Below, in pieces: positions 22,602-25,822 of a stretch of DNA of 25,822 nt. Positions within the stretch are counted from its first letter, which is position 1, and each line of letters starts with the position of its first letter. Under the pieces are notes generated by a model. The model was not told where the DNA came from, did no database searches, and saw only the letters and a program-made list of their open reading frames with translations. The position numbers and the translations under genes are program-made. The DNA comes from Candidatus Giovannonibacteria bacterium RIFCSPHIGHO2_02_43_16 (lineage in GTDB: Bacteria > Patescibacteriota > Minisyncoccia > JACPKW01 > UBA11713), in NCBI GenBank assembly GCA_001778545.1, contig MFHJ01000044.1, positions 1 through 25,822 on the forward strand. The letters run 5' to 3'.

Positions 22602-22626
22602 AGCATTCCAGCTTCGCCCCCTTTTT
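22595..22626 (+). terminator. Intrinsic terminator of the three-gene cassette
   Basis: GGGGGCGAGC (22595-22604) pairs with GCTTCGCCCCC (22611-22621) with one bulged base and a 6-nt loop, then TTTTT. It lies about 70 nt after the last cassette stop and overlaps the expected -35 region of the next gene. Confidence 0.85.
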
Positions 22627-22628
22627 GT

Positions 22629-22634
22629 TATCAT
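22629..22634 (+). promoter_or_regulatory. -10-like element (TATCAT) of the second pilin gene
   Basis: TATCAT ends exactly 6 nt before the ATG at 22641, with no Shine-Dalgarno. The -35 region would fall inside the terminator hairpin (TTCCAG at 22606-22611, weak). Confidence 0.4.
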
Positions 22635-22640
22635 TTGAGT

Positions 22641-23093
22641 ATGAAATCCATTTTTTGCTTTTTAATAATTTTGCTTGGTTTTTTGTCAATATCGCCGCCT
22701 GTTGTTTTTGCGCAAGCTTGTCAATCCCCATTCATAGGTTGTAATGGTTTATGTACTCTTCCCGCAGAATGCAATACTGGTGGAAATACTAACCAGCCAG
22801 GCGGTGGAAATACTAACCAGCCTTCCGGCGGATCTGCAATAACCAATCCCATTCAGTCCAACACTTTCGGGGAGCTGATGGCGAAGATTGCGGACGCGGC
22901 GGCGAAGATAGGTCTGCCATTAGTCGCGGTATTCATGATTTATGCCGGATTTCTATTTGTATCCGCGCGGGGGAACGAGGAGCAATTAACCAAAGCCAAA
23001 ACGACTTTTTTCTGGACTATAATCGGGGCACTCCTCGTAGTTGGCGCTTTCGCGATCTCGCTTGCTATTAAAGATTTTGCGCAAAAGTTGTAA
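22641..23093 (+). CDS. Second VirB2/TrbC-like pilin or small T4SS membrane protein
   Basis: A 150-aa protein starting at the ATG at 22641 (MKSIFCFLIILLGFLSISPP, cleavage near VFAQA). An upstream in-frame start at 22581 lies inside the terminator region and would bury the signal peptide. After a Cys-containing segment (ACQSPFIGCNGLCTLPAEC) and a Gly/Asn/Gln-rich linker with a tandem repeat come two hydrophobic helices at about 90-110 and 123-145, separated by a polar turn (SARGNEEQLTKAKT). This resembles the pilin-like gene at 8343 and the VirB2/TrbC pattern, but here it stands alone, away from the secretion operon. It may be an alternative pilin subunit. Confidence 0.7.
   Translation: MKSIFCFLIILLGFLSISPPVVFAQACQSPFIGCNGLCTLPAECNTGGNTNQPGGGNTNQPSGGSAITNPIQSNTFGELMAKIADAAAKIGLPLVAVFMIYAGFLFVSARGNEEQLTKAKTTFFWTIIGALLVVGAFAISLAIKDFAQKL
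22779..22822 (+). repeat. 24-nt period tandem repeat in the second pilin gene
   Basis: GGTGGAAATACTAACCAGCC occurs at 22779-22798 and again at 22803-22822, encoding GGNTNQP twice in the linker between the signal peptide and the helices. Two identical copies suggest a recent duplication or slippage. Confidence 0.85.
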
Positions 23094-23177
23094 AATCCAC
23101 TCGCGCCGTTCTTTTTTCAGCTTGTGAAGAATTTGAAGATTTTTCTAGGCTTTCAAAAAGAAGGCGCTCGTTTGAGC

Positions 23178-23183
23178 TATAAT
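23178..23183 (+). promoter_or_regulatory. -10 element (TATAAT) of tRNA-Arg
   Basis: A perfect TATAAT ends 8 nt before the mature tRNA 5' end at 23192, leaving almost no leader to be trimmed. No clear -35 hexamer is visible. Confidence 0.5.
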
Positions 23184-23191
23184 TAGACAGT

Positions 23192-23263
23192 GCCCTCGTG
23201 GTGAAATGGATATCACGCATGGCTTCGAACCATGTATTCCCCGTTCGAATCGGGGCGAGGGCA
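23192..23263 (+). tRNA. tRNA-Arg (anticodon UCG)
   Basis: 72 nt fold into a complete cloverleaf: acceptor GCCCTCG/CGAGGGC, D stem GTGA/TCAC, anticodon stem CATGG/CCATG with loop CTTCGAA (anticodon TCG), T stem CCCCG/CGGGG with loop TTCGAAT, discriminator A. The CCA tail is not encoded (CATAAT follows). It reads CGA and, by wobble, other CGN codons. The gene for the CCA-adding enzyme starts 11 nt downstream. Confidence 0.95.
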
Positions 23264-23274
23264 CATAATTTCCT

Positions 23275-24759
23275 ATGCACAAAATTCCAAAAGAAGTTAT
23301 CGATGTTGTTCAAAAACTTCGGGAGAATAATTTTGAAGCGTATTTAGTCGGCGGATGCGTCCGGGATTTTTTGCGCGCCAAAAAACCTAAAGATTGGGAT
23401 GTGACAACAAATGCCAAGCCGGAGGAGATTCAAAAAGTTTTTGAAGATACCTTCTACGAAAACCAATATGGAACGGTTGGGGTGAAAACGGGCGCGAAAG
23501 AAGAATCGCTCGCTGTCGTCGAGGTAACGCCGTATCGCGTTGAGGCGAAATACTCAGATAAGCGCCATCCCGACAAAATCGAATTTGCGAAGGATTTGCA
23601 GGAGGATTTGGGCCGCCGAGATTTCACCATAAACGCCCTTGCGCTGGAGGTTCCGAAGTCCGACTTCAAGGGCGCTCCGAAGTCGGACTTCGGAATAATA
23701 GACTTAGTTGACGGTCAAAAAGACCTTAAAAATAAGGTTATTAGGGCTGTCGGCGATCCGGAAGAGCGTTTTCGGGAGGATGCCTTGCGGCTCTTGCGTG
23801 CTGTGCGCTTTGCCGCCGAACTCGGATTTAAAATCGAAAAAAGGACGCTTGAGGCAGTAAAAAATAACGCCGGCTTATTAAGATTTATTTCCAAAGAAAG
23901 AATACGGGATGAGTTTGTAAAATTGATTGCTTCAGCGGGAGCTGCAAGCGGAATTGAAATTTTGCGCGAATCCGGGCTCCTGAAAGAATTTCTGCCGGAA
24001 TTGCTCGAAGGATGGGGCGTCGGGCAGAATCTGCACCACATCTATACTGTCTGGGAGCATAATTTGAAATCTTTGGAGCACGCGGTCAAAGAAGATTGGC
24101 CGCTTGATGTGCGGATGGCGGCTTTGCTTCACGACGTCGGCAAACCCCGCGTGAAGCGCGGGGAAGGAAAATTCTCAACTTTCTACGGACACGATGTCGT
24201 TGGGGCGAAAATGTCGGACCAGATTCTCTCGCGCCTGCGCTTCCCAAAAGAGTTTATTGAGAAAGTATCGAAATTAATCCGCTATCATCTTTTTTACTAC
24301 AACGTGGACGAGGTTACGGAATCTTCGGTGAGGCGGCTTATCGCCAAAGTTGGCATAGAGGATATGGAAGATTTAATTCGAGTCCGCATCTGCGATCGGA
24401 TTGGTTCCGGCGTTCCCAAGGCGGAGCCTTATAAATTAAGGCATTTTCGCTTTATAGTGGAAAAACTCCAGCGCGATCCGATCTCCGTTGGCATGCTTAA
24501 AGTTCGAGGCGAGGATGTAATGAAGACTTGCGAAATCGAGCCGGGCCCGAGAGTCGGATGGATTCTATCCATTCTGCTCGACGAAGTTTTGGATGACCCA
24601 AAGAAAAATACCAAGAAATATCTCGAAGAAAAAGTGGCGTGGCTATGTCTTCTGTCGGACAAAGAGCTTAAGGATTTATCTAAAAAAGCTGCGGAGAAAA
24701 AGGTGTCCCTCGAATCCGATGAGATTGAAGAAATCAAAAAAAAGCACTATGTTAAGTGA
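23275..24759 (+). CDS. cca: CCA-adding tRNA nucleotidyltransferase with HD domain
   Basis: A 494-aa protein. The class II nucleotidyltransferase head has VGGCVRDFL and the metal-binding DWDVTT (D40, D42), followed by RRDFTINALAL and the RNA-binding-type EERFREDALRLLRAVRFA. The HD phosphohydrolase domain has H262, H286-D287 (LLHDVGKP) and H306 (YGHD). It adds or repairs the 3' CCA of tRNAs, needed here because neither flanking tRNA encodes CCA. Residues 127-140 (PKSDFKGAPKSDFG) are a palindrome-encoded insertion in the loop before IIDLVDGQKDL. CATAAT 5 nt before the ATG, right after tRNA-Arg, could be a leaderless promoter; read-through from the tRNA is equally likely. Confidence 0.93.
   Translation: MHKIPKEVIDVVQKLRENNFEAYLVGGCVRDFLRAKKPKDWDVTTNAKPEEIQKVFEDTFYENQYGTVGVKTGAKEESLAVVEVTPYRVEAKYSDKRHPDKIEFAKDLQEDLGRRDFTINALALEVPKSDFKGAPKSDFGIIDLVDGQKDLKNKVIRAVGDPEERFREDALRLLRAVRFAAELGFKIEKRTLEAVKNNAGLLRFISKERIRDEFVKLIASAGAASGIEILRESGLLKEFLPELLEGWGVGQNLHHIYTVWEHNLKSLEHAVKEDWPLDVRMAALLHDVGKPRVKRGEGKFSTFYGHDVVGAKMSDQILSRLRFPKEFIEKVSKLIRYHLFYYNVDEVTESSVRRLIAKVGIEDMEDLIRVRICDRIGSGVPKAEPYKLRHFRFIVEKLQRDPISVGMLKVRGEDVMKTCEIEPGPRVGWILSILLDEVLDDPKKNTKKYLEEKVAWLCLLSDKELKDLSKKAAEKKVSLESDEIEEIKKKHYVK
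23651..23695. repeat. Coding palindromic repeat, copy 4 (in cca), 45 nt
   Basis: 17-nt arms at 23651-23667 and 23679-23695 are perfect complements around an 11-nt spacer (AAGGGCGCTCC). Each arm contains GAAGTC-S-GACTTC. The spacer resembles that of the xerC copy. Both halves are read in the PKSDF frame. Confidence 0.93.
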
Positions 24760-24768
24760 GCGTAGCGA

Positions 24769-24790
24769 ATCCCGACTTTAGCGTCGGGAT
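24769..24790. other. Hairpin between cca and tRNA-Pro
   Basis: ATCCCGAC (24769-24776) and GTCGGGAT (24783-24790) form a perfect 8-bp stem with a TTTAGC loop, 9 nt after the cca stop and 5 nt before tRNA-Pro. No T run follows, so it is not a standard terminator. It could guide tRNA 5' processing, stabilise the cca mRNA 3' end, or be a dispersed repeat. Confidence 0.6.
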
Positions 24791-24795
24791 AAATA

Positions 24796-24866
24796 CGGGC
24801 TGTAGTATACCGGCAGTACGTGCCCTTCGGGAGGGTAAAGACTGGGTCCGATTCCCAGCAGCCCGA
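24796..24866 (+). tRNA. tRNA-Pro (anticodon CGG)
   Basis: 71 nt: acceptor CGGGCTG/CAGCCCG with the C1-G72 pair typical of bacterial tRNA-Pro, D stem GTAT/GTAC (one wobble), anticodon stem TGCCC/GGGTA with loop TTCGGGA (anticodon CGG), T stem CTGGG/CCCAG with loop TCCGATT, discriminator A. CCA is not encoded. It reads CCG codons. Confidence 0.93.
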
Positions 24867-24919
24867 CAGAGAACTAAATTTTTAAATGTTTGAAACACAA
24901 ACGCCTGTGGCGAGTTTTT

Positions 24920-25822
24920 ATGAATATGGGGACCTTGCAATCCAACGCATTAATTAAAGCCGGGCTGATCATCGGAGTATCTTTGGTTTTAGGTTTGTTA
25001 TTTGATTATTTTTTCTACGCTAAAATTCTCGGCGTTGCTTTTCCCCTGTATGTTGTTCTGGTCGCGTCGGGCCTTTTTGCTGTTGCGGGCTTCTTAAATA
25101 AACAGATAAGCAAGGAGGCTCTTTTACTTTTAGCACCACTCATATTTTTTAGCGTAATGGTTTTTGTGCGTTCAAGCGCATTGCTCACACTTCTTAATAT
25201 AGTTGCTTCTTTGCTATTGTTGCTTGTAATCGCCGAGGTATCTTTTGACGGGAAATTGAAGAACTTTTTTATAGCAGATTATATAAAAATTTTCCTTCTG
25301 CCCTTCAAGTTTATTCTTCCGTTATTTCAAACGCTGTCCGATTTATTTTCACTAGAAGGAGTAAATAAAGACAAAAAAGTTTTATCGCAGGTCATTAAGG
25401 GCGTTGTAATGGCCGTCCCTGTTTTATTTATTTTTTTAATTCTTTTTTCTTCAGCGGATTTGATTTTTCAAAAATATGTATCCGATTTAATTAACATAAA
25501 TATTGAGCCCGAGACAGTTTTCAGATCTATTTTGGTTTTAATTGCAACACTCGTTTATATCGGCGCATATTCTTATATTTTTCGAGAAGCAAAAAATCAA
25601 AATGAATCGCCGCAAAATAATAAAACTTCAAGCTTTAGCCATATTGAAAGTTCCATATTGCTGGGCTCAGTTAATATTCTGTTTTTTGTTTTTATTCTCG
25701 TCCAGTTTGCCTATCTTTTTGGCGGCGAGGGCAATATTTCCGCGCAAGGTTTTACTTACGCCGAATATGCCAGGCGCGGGTTTTTTGAGCTTATAGCGGT
25801 TTCTATCATTTCTTTATTGCTG
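24920..25822 (+). CDS. DUF4173-type polytopic membrane protein, N-terminal part (cut by window edge)
   Basis: The frame is open from the ATG at 24920 to the last base (301 residues). It starts MNMGTLQSNALIKAGLIIGV; an ATG two codons later is an alternative start. At least seven hydrophobic helices are visible, for example GLIIGVSLVLGLLFDYFFY and LLNIVASLLLLLVIAEV. The region GGEGNISAQGFTYAEYARRG followed by FFELIAVSIISLLL matches the conserved TYAEYARRGFFEL signature of DUF4153/DUF4173 membrane proteins, whose function is not established. There is no Shine-Dalgarno and no clear -10 at the start. It lies 53 nt after tRNA-Pro and could be read from the tRNA promoter. Confidence 0.8.
   Translation, partial: MNMGTLQSNALIKAGLIIGVSLVLGLLFDYFFYAKILGVAFPLYVVLVASGLFAVAGFLNKQISKEALLLLAPLIFFSVMVFVRSSALLTLLNIVASLLLLLVIAEVSFDGKLKNFFIADYIKIFLLPFKFILPLFQTLSDLFSLEGVNKDKKVLSQVIKGVVMAVPVLFIFLILFSSADLIFQKYVSDLININIEPETVFRSILVLIATLVYIGAYSYIFREAKNQNESPQNNKTSSFSHIESSILLGSVNILFFVFILVQFAYLFGGEGNISAQGFTYAEYARRGFFELIAVSIISLLL

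Noticed and set aside
1..25822. TGA recoding to glycine, as in some CPR groups
   Set aside because: TGA ends several genes in the right place, for example at 4446-4448, 8753-8755, 22524-22526 and 24757-24759, and no conserved domain is interrupted by an in-frame TGA.

Overview
The window looks like a chromosome segment from a Patescibacteria (CPR) bacterium, most likely a Parcubacteria-type lineage. This rests on gene content: a CPR-style type IV secretion operon with PrgI, VirB6-like and split VirB4/TraC-like genes, short signal-peptide pilins, a LysM/M23 hydrolase, an HD-type CCA enzyme and a DUF4173-type membrane protein. Spacing is very compact. TGA is an ordinary stop at several sites, which argues against the TGA-recoding CPR groups. 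The lineage is inference from content, not from a phylogeny.

Layout. (1) 1-6694, minus strand: an operon of at least seven genes spaced 8 nt or less apart, encoding a type IV secretion-like machine. It runs from an anchored protein, through an Ig-domain surface protein, a VirB6/TrbL-like channel, a proline-rich protein and PrgI, to a TraC-like module and the start of VirB4 (cut by the window edge). (2) 6772-8771, plus strand, divergent from it: a Cys-rich M15-like peptidase on a Pro/Thr stalk and a VirB2/TrbC-like pilin, plausibly the wall-opening and pilus parts of the same machine. (3) 8753-11424, minus: uvrD/pcrA and rsmA. (4) 11689-12986, plus: a LysM-M23 hydrolase with a structured leader and a 70-aa orphan gene. 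(5) 13051-14939, minus: dksA-like gene and comM/yifB, ending in a bidirectional terminator. (6) 15271-18866, minus: rpsO, a NYN-domain gene, pnp and an anchored hypothetical, with a small convergent ORF at 15125. (7) 18930-19850, plus: xerC-like recombinase. (8) 19974-22526, plus: an unrecognised three-gene membrane cassette with its own consensus promoter, strong Shine-Dalgarno sites and terminator. (9) 22641-25822, plus: a second VirB2-like pilin, tRNA-Arg(UCG), cca, tRNA-Pro(CGG) and a partial DUF4173-type gene.

The most striking signal is a family of short palindromes built from the unit GAAGTC-S-GACTTC. It sits in frame inside four unrelated genes (rsmA, uvrD, xerC, cca), each time in what should be a surface loop or tail, and mostly encodes the peptide PKSDFG. 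It resembles in kind the coding palindromic elements of Rickettsia, but the sequence is different.

A second theme is initiation. Many first genes of operons have a -10-like hexamer 5-9 nt before the start codon and no Shine-Dalgarno, suggesting leaderless mRNAs. In the rpsO/xerC gap two such promoters share one palindromic -35 hexamer. The three-gene cassette and the 70-aa gene instead have leaders and strong Shine-Dalgarno sites, marking them as a different class, perhaps acquired.
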